In this document: piece by piece, positions 36,652-46,337 of the stretch
Numbering within the stretch: position 1 is the stretch's first letter
Layout: each line of letters begins with the position of its first letter
Assembly (NCBI GenBank): GCA_028289645.1
Contig: JANQOK010000017.1
Span: 372,001-436,000 of the forward strand
Direction: 5' to 3'
Source of the DNA: Anderseniella sp.
Lineage (GTDB): Bacteria; Pseudomonadota; Alphaproteobacteria; Rhizobiales; Aestuariivirgaceae
DNA length: 64,000 bases
The notes under the pieces: model-generated
The model's database searches: none
Told to the model about the DNA's origin: nothing
Seen by the model: the letters and a program-made list of their open reading frames with translations, nothing else
Translations under genes and position numbers: made by a program

Positions 36652-38928
36652 ATGGCACGGAGCCGCGGCCTGCCATCGCCGGACCAGATCGTGGAGTTTC
36701 TGAACACCTCGGGTTCAAAAGTCGGCAAACGTGAGATTGCGCGGGCGTTCGGGGTTAAGGGTGCAGACCGGGTTGAGCTGAAAAAGTTGCTGCGCAAGAT
36801 GGCTGACGATGGGCTGATTGCGACGCGGCGCAAGCGAATGTCCGATGCCAGCGGCCTGCCACCGGTCACCGTAGTGCGGGTCACAGGCATTGATTCCGAT
36901 GGCGAGCTTTACGGCGAGCCGGCTGAGTGGGCTCGCGAAGGTGAAGCAGTTCCGAAGGTCATTATTGCTGCCGGTTCCGGACGCAGGCGCCAATCATCAG
37001 CAAAACCGCCGGGCATCGGCGATCAACTGCTGTGCCGCATCTCACGGACAGATGATGCAACCTATCCCTACGAAGCACGCATCATTCGCAAGCTGCAGGG
37101 CTCCAAGGGTCATATTGTCGGCGTATACGAGCCCTCGCCGCGCGGAAACGGCCGGGTCGTATCGGCCAACCGCAAGGACCGGCTGGAGTTTGAGGTTGCC
37201 CGCAACGATGACGGCGATGCAAGGAAAGGCGAACTGGTCCGTGCTGAAATTACCCGGGAACGCGGGCGCGGCTTTGCACAGGTTCGAATTGTCGAACGCC
37301 TCGGGGATGCATCGGATCAACGCAACGTTTCACTGATCGCCATCCATCAGCACGGAATCCCGGACCAGTTTCCAAGTGAAGTAACGCAAGCGGCAGACGC
37401 GCTGAAAGCGCTCAAACCACCAAAAGGCCGCAAGGACCTGAGGCATGTTCCGCTGATCACCATCGACCCGCCGGATGCCCGCGACCATGACGATGCGGTT
37501 TGGGCAGCGCCGGACGACGATCCTGCCAACAAGGGTGGCTTCAAGACCATAGTGGCCGTTGCCGACGTTGCGGCCTATGTGCGCACCGGCAGCGTCATTG
37601 ACAAGGAAGCCCGGGTTCGTGGTAACTCGGTCTACTTCCCTGATCGTGTGGTACCGATGCTTCCGGAACGGCTGTCGACCGATTTGTGTTCGTTGCGCGG
37701 GCTTGAAGACCGTCCCGCATTTGCCTGTTTCATGACGTTTGACAAGGCCGGACGCAAACTGAACCACAGCTTTGACCGGATCTGGATGAAGTCGGCAGCG
37801 AAACTGTCCTATGCCCAGGCTCAGGCCGCCATCGATGGCCGTAGCGACGATGTGACCGGCCCCCTGCTCAAACCTGTACTGCAACCGTTGTGGCGGGCCT
37901 ACAATGTTCTGAAGAAAGCCCGCGACAAGCGCCAGCCTCTGGAGCTCGACCTGCCGGAGCGCAAGCTGGTGCTGGATGAAGATGGCCGGATAGATCGGGT
38001 AACCACGCCTGAACGTCTAGATGCCCACAAGCTGATCGAAGAGTTCATGATCCAGGCCAATGTCGCGGCCGCCGAAGTGCTCGAAAAGAACCGTACACCA
38101 CTGGTGTTCAGGGTGCATGAGGCACCAGCACCGGAAAAGATTGACGCACTGGCGAAATTCCTGGCTACGCTGGGGCAGTCAGCGCCCAAGGGTGTTGTGA
38201 TGAAGCCGCAGCACTTCAACCGGATACTGGAAACGGCCCGCGGCGGACCCAATGAACACCTGGTGTCGCAGACCGTGCTGCGGTCGCAGGCGCAGGCCGT
38301 GTACACGCCTGACAACCAGGGGCATTTCGGCCTCAATCTGCGCCGCTATGCCCATTTCACATCGCCGATCCGGCGTTATGCCGACCTGATCGTGCACCGC
38401 GCGCTGATCAGCGCGCTGAAACTGGGTGACGACGGCTTGAGCAACGAGGACATGGCTTCGCTGGAGGAACTGGCAGGTATCCTGTCCATGACCGAACGCC
38501 GCGCCATGCTGGCGGAGCGTGAGACAATCGACCGGCTGATCGCGCACTATCTGTCCGGCAACATCGGGGCTGATTTCAAGGCGCGTATCAGTGGTATGGT
38601 CAAGGCCGGCCTGTTCGTGACCCTGACAGACAGCGGCGCCGACGGCTTCATTCCGGCTTCCACATTGGGCCAGGACTACTTTGTGCATGACGAGCAGGCC
38701 ATGGCCATGGTGGGTGAGCGCACCGGCGAAACCTTCCGCATGGGTGATCTGGTGGATGTGCGGCTGCTGGAAGTTACCCCGCTGGCGGGAGGACTTCGGT
38801 TTGAGATGCTGTCAGACGGAGCGAAAGGCAAGCCCGCCGGCGGCAGACGGCCAGCGGGAAAGCGACGCCCAGGTGGCAAGGCCAAGAAGCCCCGTGCACG
38901 ACACCACCGGCATGCCGGCAGGCGGTGA
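36652..38928 (+). CDS. rnr: Ribonuclease R
   Basis: The 758-residue 3'-5' exoribonuclease degrades structured RNA. Visible domains: N-terminal winged helix (KVGKREIARAFGVKGADRVELKKLL), cold-shock/OB domains, the RNB catalytic domain with LITIDPPDARDHDDAVWA and FTSPIRRYADLIVHRAL, a C-terminal S1 domain (GADFKARISGMVKAGLFVTLTDSGADGFIPASTLG) and a Lys/Arg-rich tail. The ATG at 36652 is one base after the topA stop, so the two are translationally linked. Confidence 0.97.
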   Translation: MARSRGLPSPDQIVEFLNTSGSKVGKREIARAFGVKGADRVELKKLLRKMADDGLIATRRKRMSDASGLPPVTVVRVTGIDSDGELYGEPAEWAREGEAVPKVIIAAGSGRRRQSSAKPPGIGDQLLCRISRTDDATYPYEARIIRKLQGSKGHIVGVYEPSPRGNGRVVSANRKDRLEFEVARNDDGDARKGELVRAEITRERGRGFAQVRIVERLGDASDQRNVSLIAIHQHGIPDQFPSEVTQAADALKALKPPKGRKDLRHVPLITIDPPDARDHDDAVWAAPDDDPANKGGFKTIVAVADVAAYVRTGSVIDKEARVRGNSVYFPDRVVPMLPERLSTDLCSLRGLEDRPAFACFMTFDKAGRKLNHSFDRIWMKSAAKLSYAQAQAAIDGRSDDVTGPLLKPVLQPLWRAYNVLKKARDKRQPLELDLPERKLVLDEDGRIDRVTTPERLDAHKLIEEFMIQANVAAAEVLEKNRTPLVFRVHEAPAPEKIDALAKFLATLGQSAPKGVVMKPQHFNRILETARGGPNEHLVSQTVLRSQAQAVYTPDNQGHFGLNLRRYAHFTSPIRRYADLIVHRALISALKLGDDGLSNEDMASLEELAGILSMTERRAMLAERETIDRLIAHYLSGNIGADFKARISGMVKAGLFVTLTDSGADGFIPASTLGQDYFVHDEQAMAMVGERTGETFRMGDLVDVRLLEVTPLAGGLRFEMLSDGAKGKPAGGRRPAGKRRPGGKAKKPRARHHRHAGRR

Positions 38929-39065
38929 GAGCACTTGGCAATCGTATATCCGGTCAGTCAGAAATGTGGCATCCTGACGCGCGGCGGAAGGCGGGATGTG
39001 CGAACCAAGCAAAGCAAGTGACTATTGGCGCGAACAAACCTCCAAAAGAATTGATTGTGCCGCCG

Positions 39066-39548
39066 ATGGCTTACCAACTCGATCAGAAATCCATGACAAC
39101 AACAGTTGATTCCGCTTCTGCAGGGACTGGCAGGTCGGTTTGGAGAGCGATGTGGAAAGGCTTCCGATGCCGCTGTCCCAGGTGCAACAATGGCAAGCTC
39201 TTTTCCAGCTATCTGAAAGTGGCGCAGGAATGCCCGTCATGTGGCCAGGCCCTGCACCATCATCGCGCCGATGATGCACCGCCCTATTTCACCATGTTCA
39301 TTGTCGGTCACCTGCTGGTGCCGCTGGTGTTCTGGGTCGAACGTGTGTGGAAGCCCGATCTCAGCATCCATGCCGCGCTTTGGCTGCCGTCGGCGATCCT
39401 GTTGACGCTGTGGCTTCTGCCGATGGTCAAGGGAGCCATTGTCGGCCTGCAATGGGCGATCGGCATGCATGGTTTTGGACTGTCGGATGAAGAGTCTTCG
39501 CTGGTTGATCCGGAAGCCCTTGAGCAGGACGGGGCCAGGTTCAAGTAG
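39066..39548 (+). CDS. DUF983 membrane protein with zinc-ribbon
   Basis: The protein has a zinc-ribbon-like motif CRCPRCNNGKLFSSYLKVAQECPSCGQ followed by two membrane segments (FTMFIVGHLLVPLVFW and ALWLPSAILLTLWLLPMVKGAIVGLQW). DUF983 proteins are of unknown function and occur in this position, between rnr and a NUDIX gene, in many rhizobia. The start is uncertain: ATG at 39066 (160 aa) or 39093 (151 aa). Confidence 0.85.
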   Translation: MAYQLDQKSMTTTVDSASAGTGRSVWRAMWKGFRCRCPRCNNGKLFSSYLKVAQECPSCGQALHHHRADDAPPYFTMFIVGHLLVPLVFWVERVWKPDLSIHAALWLPSAILLTLWLLPMVKGAIVGLQWAIGMHGFGLSDEESSLVDPEALEQDGARFK

Positions 39549-39611
39549 TTTTCGCTCGCCTGAACCCTCCGACAGCTTGTACATCAGACACCGCAGACCT
39601 AATCTGAGTTC

Positions 39612-40328
39612 ATGCAGGACATTGCCGATAAACCCCACCCCAGCACCATTCGTCCGCGTGATGCGGCGACACTGATTCTGGTCAGGCGCGACCGGGCCGT
39701 GCCCCGTGTCCTGATGGGCAGGCGGCACGAAGCGCACAAGTTCATGCCCGGCAAATTCGTGTTTCCCGGTGGCCGGGTCGATGCCGGTGATCGCCGGATA
39801 GCTGCCCAACATCCGCTGCCTGCCGACGTCACTGAGAAGCTCACCTGCGCCATGAAGGGCAAGCCGTCAAATGCCAGGGCAACGGGCATCGCGCTGGCCG
39901 CTGTGCGCGAGACCTTCGAAGAGGTTGGTCTGATAGTCGGACAGCCCGGAAGCGCGCCGCGAACCCGCAATGCCGCGTGGCAGCAGTTCTATGCCACCGG
40001 TTATGTTCCCGATCTCCGAGACTTGCGGATGCTGGCCAGAGCAATAACGCCGCCCGGGCGGCCGCGGCGCTTTGATACCCGTTTTTTCATGGCCGACGCG
40101 TCTTCGCTAGTCAATATCGATGCGCCGATTGTGCCAGAGACGGATGAGCTTCTGACACCACACTGGGTGAGTATCGACGAGGCGCTCAAACTGGACCTGC
40201 CCTGGATAACCGGTCAGATACTGAACCGCCTCAAGTCCGTTCTTGAACAACCTGATCCGTTTGGCGAGCAGCGGCCTGTGATTTATCAATACAAACGCGG
40301 CAATGAGTGGAAATATCAGACCTTGTAA
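39612..40328 (+). CDS. NUDIX hydrolase
   Basis: The 238-residue protein has a NUDIX box with an insertion: FVFPGGRVDAGDRR, then about 35 residues later AAVRETFEEVGLIVG, which supplies the RExxEExG core. Substrates of this subfamily (CoA or nucleotide diphosphates) cannot be told by eye. It lies between the DUF983 gene and rpmG in the conserved order. Confidence 0.9.
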   Translation: MQDIADKPHPSTIRPRDAATLILVRRDRAVPRVLMGRRHEAHKFMPGKFVFPGGRVDAGDRRIAAQHPLPADVTEKLTCAMKGKPSNARATGIALAAVRETFEEVGLIVGQPGSAPRTRNAAWQQFYATGYVPDLRDLRMLARAITPPGRPRRFDTRFFMADASSLVNIDAPIVPETDELLTPHWVSIDEALKLDLPWITGQILNRLKSVLEQPDPFGEQRPVIYQYKRGNEWKYQTL

Positions 40329-40454
40329 GCGGCATCTTGTTGACTTGACAATGCACATCGCTTGAGCGATACCGCGCTTCAAGAGTTTCATCATCTGTCA
40401 CCATACACCTGCGCCGCGTCTGCATGGCATGAGCGCAACCAGAAAGGTCCGGCC

Positions 40455-40622
40455 ATGGCCAAGGCAACCACCATCAAGATCAAACTGCTGTCAACGGCAG
40501 ACACCGGCTTCTTTTACACTGCCAAGAAGAACTCGCGCACGCAGACGGAAAAACTGTCTTTCCGCAAGTACGATCCGGTGGCAAAGAAGCATGTAGAGTT
40601 CAAGGAAGCCAAGATCAAATAG
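40455..40622 (+). CDS. rpmG: Large-subunit ribosomal protein bL33
   Basis: The 55-residue product [55 protein letters not shown] is the standard bL33 without the zinc cysteines. AGAAAGG lies upstream of the ATG at 40455. A strong terminator follows. Confidence 0.97.
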   Translation: MAKATTIKIKLLSTADTGFFYTAKKNSRTQTEKLSFRKYDPVAKKHVEFKEAKIK

Positions 40623-40669
40623 GCACACATTGCACCGCCAGAGCGGTGGTGTGTTTCGAAATGACACAA

Positions 40670-40698
40670 GGCGCTGCCCGGACCGGGTGGCGCCTTTT
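40670..40698 (+). terminator. Intrinsic terminator after rpmG
   Basis: GGCGCTGCCCGG (40670-40681) pairs with CCGGGTGGCGCC (40683-40694), ten Watson-Crick pairs and two G-T pairs with the innermost bases forming the loop, followed by TTTT. It lies 48 bases after the rpmG stop. A smaller stem CACCGC/GCGGTG precedes it. Confidence 0.85.
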
Positions 40699-41120
40699 CA
40701 TTTGTCCTGTAATCTGCAGAAAATAGGGTGACCGGCCCGGCAACAAGTTCGAGGAGGCCTCTCAAACAAGGCCGGACCGGTCAGACCCCGTGGTTTTCAG
40801 GAGATGCGGCGGACCTGAAGAGCCTCGGGGCAAACTGACTGATGCAAATTCGGGGCCAACTGGCGGATGCGGACCTGCGAGTGCCCTAGCTTGTGCAGCA
40901 TTCAGCAATGAATTCAGGTTCAGGCCGGGTTGTTCACATTAGATATTGAGCCCACCCGAGCGCCCCTGAACACGTTGAACAAGGTACTGGAAACGCCGGT
41001 CAAATCCAATGACGAGACGGTCAAGCTGGAGCAGATTTTCGTTTTATCGTATATTGTTATGGTAAATGGCTAAGGGGATATTGAGGGCAGCTGGAACCGT
41101 AAACACGCCGAAAAAAGGTC
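40699..41120. repeat. Gene-free stretch with tandem and inverted repeats (possible decayed element)
   Basis: No convincing gene lies in these 422 bases. Two imperfect direct repeats, CGGGGCAAACTGACTGATGC (40826-40845) and CGGGGCCAACTGGCGGATGC (40851-40870), are 25 bp apart; a TGCGG...GGACCTG motif also repeats around them. TGACCGG-C-CCGGC (40729-40741) is mirrored by GCCGG-A-CCGGTCA (40771-40783) and could form a long hairpin around an inner GAGGCCTC. A 47-codon open frame with a TTG start (40930-41073) has no recognised relative. Repeats of this type occur at the ends of some insertion sequences (the IS21 family has multiple terminal repeats), but no transposase remains. Confidence 0.4.
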
Positions 41121-42488
41121 TCAGGCGGCGTCTGAAACGACGCGATTGCGCCCTGCCCTCTTTGCCCTGTACAAGGCATCGTCAGCACGCTTCAGAACTG
41201 ACTGTGGCGTATCGGCCGAGGTCTCGTAACTGGCAACACCGATTGAAACCGTGATGGCCAGCGGACCAGAACCGGCGCCGACATCAAACGGAACGGCTGA
41301 TATCGTCCGGCGCAGGCGTTCGGCGACGGTGAAGCCGACCTGCAACTCTGTGCCCGGCAGAAGAATGAGGAATTCTTCACCGCCGATGCGGCAGCACAGG
41401 TCAATCGTGCGCACCTGCTCCTTGAGACGTCTGGCCAGTTCCCTCAGCACCCGGTCACCGACATCATGGCCATGGGTGTCGTTGATCGGCTTGAAGAAGT
41501 CGACGTCGAGTGTGAGTATGCACAGTGGACTGCCGCGCGCATCGGCATTGGCCAGTTGTATCTCCAACTGGTTGTCCATATGGCGGCGGTTGTACAACCC
41601 GGTCAGCGGGTCGGTGACGGCCATTTCCATCGACCGGGCCACGTTGGTGCGTAACTTGTCGGTGTAGCGCTTGCGCTTGATCTGGGTATTGACGCGAGCG
41701 CGCAATTCCATGCGGTCGACCGGCCGGTGCAGATAGTCGTTCACTCCCATGTCGAGGGCACGCATCAGCCGGGCGCCATCTTCCGGATCCACGACGATCA
41801 ACAGTGGCAGTTGCCGGGTTTTCTCGAATGAGCGCAGCTGCGAGCATAGCCGGAGGCCATCGTGATCAAGCAGATCTAGGCTGACGATGACGAGATCGAA
41901 TTCGGTTTCGAGGTTCAGGTTTACCGCCTCTTCCGGTTCCTTCAGGGTCACCAGGTTGTGCAACTTCGCCAGGGACTCTTCTATTCTTTCAGCAACGATG
42001 CCGCGGTTGTCGACAATCAGGATATTGGCGTTCTCTTCGACTGCGGCCAGATTGACCGCTTCTTGCTTGCCATTCACGGCGACTTGCGAGCTGCGGCCGC
42101 GCAGTTCGTCGATCAGCATCTTGAGCCGCACAAGGCTTTTCAGCCGGCAAAACAGCGCTGCATCGGCTACCGGCTTGGTAATGAAATCGTCGGCGCCGGC
42201 TTCCAGCCCCTGAACGCGGTCTTCCGGCTGGTCCAGCGCGGTTACCATAATCACGGGAATGTGCTGGGTTTCCGGATTGGATTTAATTCGCCGGCAGACC
42301 TCAATGCCGTCTATGCCTGGCATCATCACATCGAGCAGAACGATGTCCGGCTTGAAACTGCCAATGGCCTCGAGCGCATCGAGACCGTTGGACGCTGTCT
42401 CAACCTCAAAGTACTCGCTCGTCAGCTTTGCTTCCAACAACCGGACATTGGCGAGAATATCATCCACCACCAGCACGCGGGCTGTCAT
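41121..42488 (-). CDS. pleD: Diguanylate cyclase response regulator PleD
   Basis: The 455-residue protein has the PleD layout. The first receiver domain is [21 protein letters not shown] with the phospho-Asp in [14 protein letters not shown] second, degenerate receiver follows ([18 protein letters not shown] to [14 protein letters not shown]). The GGDEF domain has the active site GGEEF at about residues 368-372 and an inhibitory RxxD site (RTID) just upstream. It makes cyclic di-GMP and promotes the swarmer-to-stalked-type transition in Caulobacter and cell-cycle control in rhizobia. The ATG at 42488 overlaps the divK stop. Confidence 0.95.
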   Translation of the reverse strand: MTARVLVVDDILANVRLLEAKLTSEYFEVETASNGLDALEAIGSFKPDIVLLDVMMPGIDGIEVCRRIKSNPETQHIPVIMVTALDQPEDRVQGLEAGADDFITKPVADAALFCRLKSLVRLKMLIDELRGRSSQVAVNGKQEAVNLAAVEENANILIVDNRGIVAERIEESLAKLHNLVTLKEPEEAVNLNLETEFDLVIVSLDLLDHDGLRLCSQLRSFEKTRQLPLLIVVDPEDGARLMRALDMGVNDYLHRPVDRMELRARVNTQIKRKRYTDKLRTNVARSMEMAVTDPLTGLYNRRHMDNQLEIQLANADARGSPLCILTLDVDFFKPINDTHGHDVGDRVLRELARRLKEQVRTIDLCCRIGGEEFLILLPGTELQVGFTVAERLRRTISAVPFDVGAGSGPLAITVSIGVASYETSADTPQSVLKRADDALYRAKRAGRNRVVSDAA

Positions 42489-42892
42489 GATGGGGCCTCG
42501 AAAAAGCCGTTGATGGTGGACAGGAAGGAGGCAACCGAAATCGGTTTGGATATGTAGGCCTCGCAACCACCTTCGCGAATCTTCTGCTCATCGCCCTTCA
42601 TGGCAAAGGCGGTCACGGCAACAACCGGAATCGACCTCAGATCGTCGTCTTCCTTGAGCCACTTGGTGACTTCAATGCCCGACACTTCGGGAAGCTGGAT
42701 GTCCATCAGGATCAGGTCGGGTTTGTGCTCACGCGCAATATCAAGCGCAGACAGACCCTCGCGGGTTTGCAGGACACGATACCCATGCGCCTCAAGCAGG
42801 TCGTTGAACAGTTTCATGTTCAGTTCGTTGTCTTCGACAATCAGAACCGTTTTGACCGCGCTGGCGTCTGGTTGTTCAGATGTTTGAGCCAT
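42485..42892 (-). CDS. divK: Single-domain response regulator DivK
   Basis: The 135-residue receiver domain has [25 protein letters not shown], the phospho-Asp (about residue 64) in [13 protein letters not shown], the switch Thr in [13 protein letters not shown] and the Lys in YISKPISV. DivK is the polarity and cell-cycle regulator phosphorylated by PleC/DivJ-type kinases and controls CtrA indirectly. Immediate linkage with pleD is diagnostic of Alphaproteobacteria. It has about 210 bases of upstream non-coding DNA shared with a divergent DUF3572 gene. Confidence 0.96.
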   Translation of the reverse strand: MAQTSEQPDASAVKTVLIVEDNELNMKLFNDLLEAHGYRVLQTREGLSALDIAREHKPDLILMDIQLPEVSGIEVTKWLKEDDDLRSIPVVAVTAFAMKGDEQKIREGGCEAYISKPISVASFLSTINGFFEAPS

Positions 42893-43105
42893 TGCTCATC
42901 CGGCCTTCTTACGTATTCTTTTTTCCGGCAGTGGTCCTGTCACGCAGTTGACAAAAAATAGGTCGCGCGCCAGCAATCTACCAGTGCTATATGTCTATGC
43001 TGACCAATGTGTCGGAAGAAAGTTACACAGAGCTTAAATTTTGACCTGTGAAAGGTTCTGACGGCGCGCTGGTTAAAGCCTTTTGGAGCAGATTGTTAGA
43101 CTTGG

Positions 43106-43387
43106 ATGTACACCCCCGAACAAGCAGAAATACTGGCAATTCAGGCGCTTGGTTACCTTGCAGGCACTGAAGAGGAGTTGCAGCGGCTGCTGATTGCAAC
43201 AGGTATGGATAGCGAAGCTTTAAAACAAAGCGCACAATCACGCGCCGGGCTGGCAGGTATTCTTGATTACATCTGCCAGGACGAATCGATTCTGCTCGGG
43301 TTCTGTGAATCAGCAAGAATTCGGCCCGAAGAGCCAATGCGGGCCCTGCATGCCCTGCAGAAGACACCCGAGACAGGAGCGGCCTGA
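43106..43387 (+). CDS. DUF3572 protein
   Basis: The 93-residue acidic protein reads YTPEQAEILAIQALGYLAGTEEELQRLLIATGMDSEALKQSAQS, the DUF3572 pattern found next to divK in rhizobia. No function is known. It is divergent from divK and precedes the HAD gene by seven bases. Confidence 0.88.
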   Translation: MYTPEQAEILAIQALGYLAGTEEELQRLLIATGMDSEALKQSAQSRAGLAGILDYICQDESILLGFCESARIRPEEPMRALHALQKTPETGAA

Positions 43388-43394
43388 CACATCG

Positions 43395-44066
43395 ATGGAC
43401 CTTAGCAAGACGACCCTGGAGCAGATTTCTGAACTGCAGCTCGACAAGGCCCGGCCTTTGCTGCTGTGCGACGTCGATGAGGTTGTCGTGCACTTCCTCA
43501 AGGGCCTGGAACAATGGCTGGATCAAAACGGGCTTTGGCTTGACCCGGCCAGTTTTGCATTGAACGGAAACATCAGGCACAAGCATGACAACCGGCCGCT
43601 TGAAGACGAAAAGGTCGGCCCTGCTATCATGAGTTTCTTCGAGGAATTCACGCACACGCTTGAGGTCATCGAAGGTGCGGTTCCGGCTCTTCAGGCGCTA
43701 TCGGAACATGGTGACATAGTCATGCTCAGCAACCTGCCGTCCCAGTTCAGGCAGGAGCGCGTCGCAAACCTGGCCAGCCACGGTCTCAGTTTCCCGCTGG
43801 TAACCAACTCGGGGCCAAAGGGCCCGGCGGTTTCAGCGATTGCAGGCGACCACTCCGGTCCCGTTGTGTTCATCGACGACCATACCGGATATCTCAAATC
43901 GGCTTCGGAGTACCTGCCGTCCACCAATCTGGTGCATTTCATGCAGGATGAACGGTTTGGCCGTCACGTGGCAGATCAGCCGTTCATCCATCACCGTACC
44001 GATAACTGGACAGATGCTCACCGCCACATCGGTGCGGTGTTTTCCGGGACCGGGATCCAGGGCTGA
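43395..44066 (+). CDS. HAD-superfamily hydrolase-like protein
   Basis: The 223-residue protein has a HAD motif I variant LLLCDVDEVVVHFLKGLEQW, motif II-like VMLSNLPSQFRQE and a motif IV-like acidic pair in VVFIDDHTGYLKSA. These residues fit a phosphohydrolase; substrate unknown. It lies 7 bases after the DUF3572 gene and overlaps the ROK kinase gene (TGATG), so it might dephosphorylate a sugar phosphate or act on a related compound. Confidence 0.75.
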   Translation: MDLSKTTLEQISELQLDKARPLLLCDVDEVVVHFLKGLEQWLDQNGLWLDPASFALNGNIRHKHDNRPLEDEKVGPAIMSFFEEFTHTLEVIEGAVPALQALSEHGDIVMLSNLPSQFRQERVANLASHGLSFPLVTNSGPKGPAVSAIAGDHSGPVVFIDDHTGYLKSASEYLPSTNLVHFMQDERFGRHVADQPFIHHRTDNWTDAHRHIGAVFSGTGIQG

Positions 44067-44965
44067 TGCGTATCGGCATCGATCTCGGCGGCACCAAGAT
44101 CGCAGGAATAGCCATTGGTGCAGACGACACCGTGGTGTCTGTCGCCAGGGAACCAACGCCGCGCAACAACTACGATGCAACGATAGCCGCAATCGCCGCC
44201 ATGGTCGGCGAACTGGCTGAGCCGGCCAAAGGTCATGACTACAGTGTCGGCATCGGGATGCCGGGCTCCGTGTCCCGGCTCACCGGCAAAGTCCAGAACG
44301 CCAACTCGACCTGGATCAATGGCCGTGCCTTCCAGGCCGATGTTGAGACTGCGTTAGACCACAGTGTCCGGCTGGCCAACGATGCCAACTGCCTGGCCGT
44401 TTCGGAAGCCCATGACGGTGCCGCACAAGATGCGGAATCGGTGTTCGGTGTCATCCTCGGAACCGGATGCGGCGGCGGTCTGGTGGTCGACGGACGACCT
44501 GTCTCCGGCCATCACAGGATCGGTGGTGAATGGGGTCACAACCCGCTGCCGTGGGCCAGACCCGAGGAACAGCCCGGCCCGCCGTGCTGGTGCGGGCGAA
44601 CGGGCTGCCTGGAGACCTGGCTGTCCGGACCAGGTTTGTCCAATGACCATCTTGCCCACACAGGCGTTGAGCTGTCGGCTGAAGACATAGGCCGGGCCGC
44701 GGAGGCCGCAGACATGCAGGCTCTTGCGACTTTAACCCGGCACCTGGACAGGTGCGGACGCGGTATGGCGCATGTGATCAATGTCTTTGATCCGGAAGTC
44801 ATCGTAATCGGCGGTGGCCTGTCCGGCCTGAGCGGCCTGATCGAAGGATTGCCCGATGCAATTGCGCCACACGTTTTTGCTGACGCGGTCGATATTCGTG
44901 TAAAAGCGGCGATGCACGGTCCGGAGTCCGGCGTGCGTGGCGCGGCCCGTCTGTGGCCGCGGTGA
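44066..44965 (+). CDS. ROK-family sugar kinase (fructokinase / N-acetylglucosamine kinase type)
   Basis: The 299-residue protein has the ATP-binding motif MRIGIDLGGTKIAGIAI, the catalytic region LANDANCLAVSEAHDGAAQ with the active Asp, the HHRIGGEWGHNPL motif and the ROK zinc motif CWCGRTGCLETWLSGPG. It phosphorylates a hexose or amino sugar; the exact sugar cannot be decided. It overlaps the HAD gene and precedes a lyase gene by 21 bases. Confidence 0.88.
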   Translation: MRIGIDLGGTKIAGIAIGADDTVVSVAREPTPRNNYDATIAAIAAMVGELAEPAKGHDYSVGIGMPGSVSRLTGKVQNANSTWINGRAFQADVETALDHSVRLANDANCLAVSEAHDGAAQDAESVFGVILGTGCGGGLVVDGRPVSGHHRIGGEWGHNPLPWARPEEQPGPPCWCGRTGCLETWLSGPGLSNDHLAHTGVELSAEDIGRAAEAADMQALATLTRHLDRCGRGMAHVINVFDPEVIVIGGGLSGLSGLIEGLPDAIAPHVFADAVDIRVKAAMHGPESGVRGAARLWPR

Positions 44966-44986
44966 CAAAGACTTGGAGCACTTGAA

Positions 44987-46333
44987 GTGACAGGATTTTC
45001 ACACGTCCAGGATTCGCGACTGCTGGGTCATCTGTTCTCGACAACCGCCATGAAAGACGTGTTCAGCGATGTGGCGACGCTGGGTTGCTGGCTTGAAGTT
45101 GAGGCCGCGCTGGCCAATGTTCAAGCGAATCTCAAGCTGATACCTGAAGATGCGGCGGATGCCATCACCGCAGCCTGCAAGCCGGAACACTATGATCTTG
45201 CGGAACTGGGCGCAGAGATTGCCGCCGCGGCCCATCCATTGACACCGGTCATTGCCGCGATTGAGGCCAAGGCGGGGGATCATGGCCAGCATGTCCATTT
45301 TGGCGCAACGACCCAGGATGTCATGGACACCGGTCTGGCGCTGCAGATGCGCGCCGGCCTGAACCTGCTGATCGAAGAACATCAACACCTGATGTCGGCC
45401 TGTGTGACCCAGGCGAAGACCTGGCGCAGTCTTCCCATGGCCGGCCGCACCCATGGCCAGCACGCCGTTCCGATTACCCTTGGCCTGAAGTTTGCCCTGC
45501 TCGCCAGCGAGGTCCAGCGCCATCTGGTCCGATTGCGTGAGTTGACGGCGGTGCTGCCGGTTCAATTCGCAGGGGCTGCCGGGACTCTGGCGACCCTGGA
45601 CGGTGACGGAGCTCCGGTTCGTGCGGCTCTGGCAAAATTATTCGGCCTCGTCGATCCGCAACAGAGCTGGCACACGGCCAGGGACCTGATCGCCCACATC
45701 ACCAGCCAATTGGCCATTTCAGCGGCGACGTGCGGGAAAATCGCCCATGAAGTCGTCAACCTGCAACGAACCGAAATCGCGGAACTTGCAGAAGGTGCCG
45801 CGCCCGGCACAGGCGGTTCGTCGACCATGCCGCAAAAGCGCAATCCGATGCTGGCGCAAAACATTGTGGCGCTGTGCAGGCTGCTCAGCGTACAACCAGC
45901 GCTGTCTCTTGAAGCTATGATGCACGAGCATGAGCGCGATATGTCTGCCTGGTCGATTGAGTGGGCCGCAGTGCCGGAGAGTTTCATCTATGCCCACGCA
46001 GCCGTTGCCCAGTGCGCGCAGCTGGTGAAAAACCTTCAGATCGATGAAAGCCGGATATCCCACAACCTCGACCTGACCGGGGGCCTGATTTGTGCGGAGG
46101 CGGTGATGATGGACCTGGCCGGTGACATGGGACGCTCTGAAGCGCACCACGCCGTGGCAGAACTGATTTCACAAGCCCGTCAGACCGGTGTAAGTTTCTC
46201 CGAGGCCCTGAATAGCGACGCCAGGATCAGCGCGCTGCGCACGCCTGAACAGATCGCCAAGCTGCTGGATCCGGCCAACTACACAGGCGACGCCGTTCAC
46301 ACCGTCGACCGCATCGTACGCGAACTGGAATGA
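44987..46333 (+). CDS. Fumarase/aspartase-superfamily lyase, PcaB or adenylosuccinate-lyase like
   Basis: The 448-residue protein has the superfamily signature [15 protein letters not shown] and an [18 protein letters not shown] segment as in 3-carboxy-muconate cycloisomerase (PcaB) and PurB. The C-terminal domain resembles the PcaB/PurB C-terminal extension. No other pca genes lie nearby, so assignment to protocatechuate breakdown is doubtful. The start codon is GTG with GGAG eight bases upstream. It is followed by dinB after four bases. Confidence 0.8.
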   Translation: MTGFSHVQDSRLLGHLFSTTAMKDVFSDVATLGCWLEVEAALANVQANLKLIPEDAADAITAACKPEHYDLAELGAEIAAAAHPLTPVIAAIEAKAGDHGQHVHFGATTQDVMDTGLALQMRAGLNLLIEEHQHLMSACVTQAKTWRSLPMAGRTHGQHAVPITLGLKFALLASEVQRHLVRLRELTAVLPVQFAGAAGTLATLDGDGAPVRAALAKLFGLVDPQQSWHTARDLIAHITSQLAISAATCGKIAHEVVNLQRTEIAELAEGAAPGTGGSSTMPQKRNPMLAQNIVALCRLLSVQPALSLEAMMHEHERDMSAWSIEWAAVPESFIYAHAAVAQCAQLVKNLQIDESRISHNLDLTGGLICAEAVMMDLAGDMGRSEAHHAVAELISQARQTGVSFSEALNSDARISALRTPEQIAKLLDPANYTGDAVHTVDRIVRELE

Positions 46334-46337
46334 GCAG

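Noticed and set aside
43023-43655. Minus-strand frame of 210 codons
   Set aside because: It is antisense to the DUF3572 and HAD genes, both of which have family motifs.
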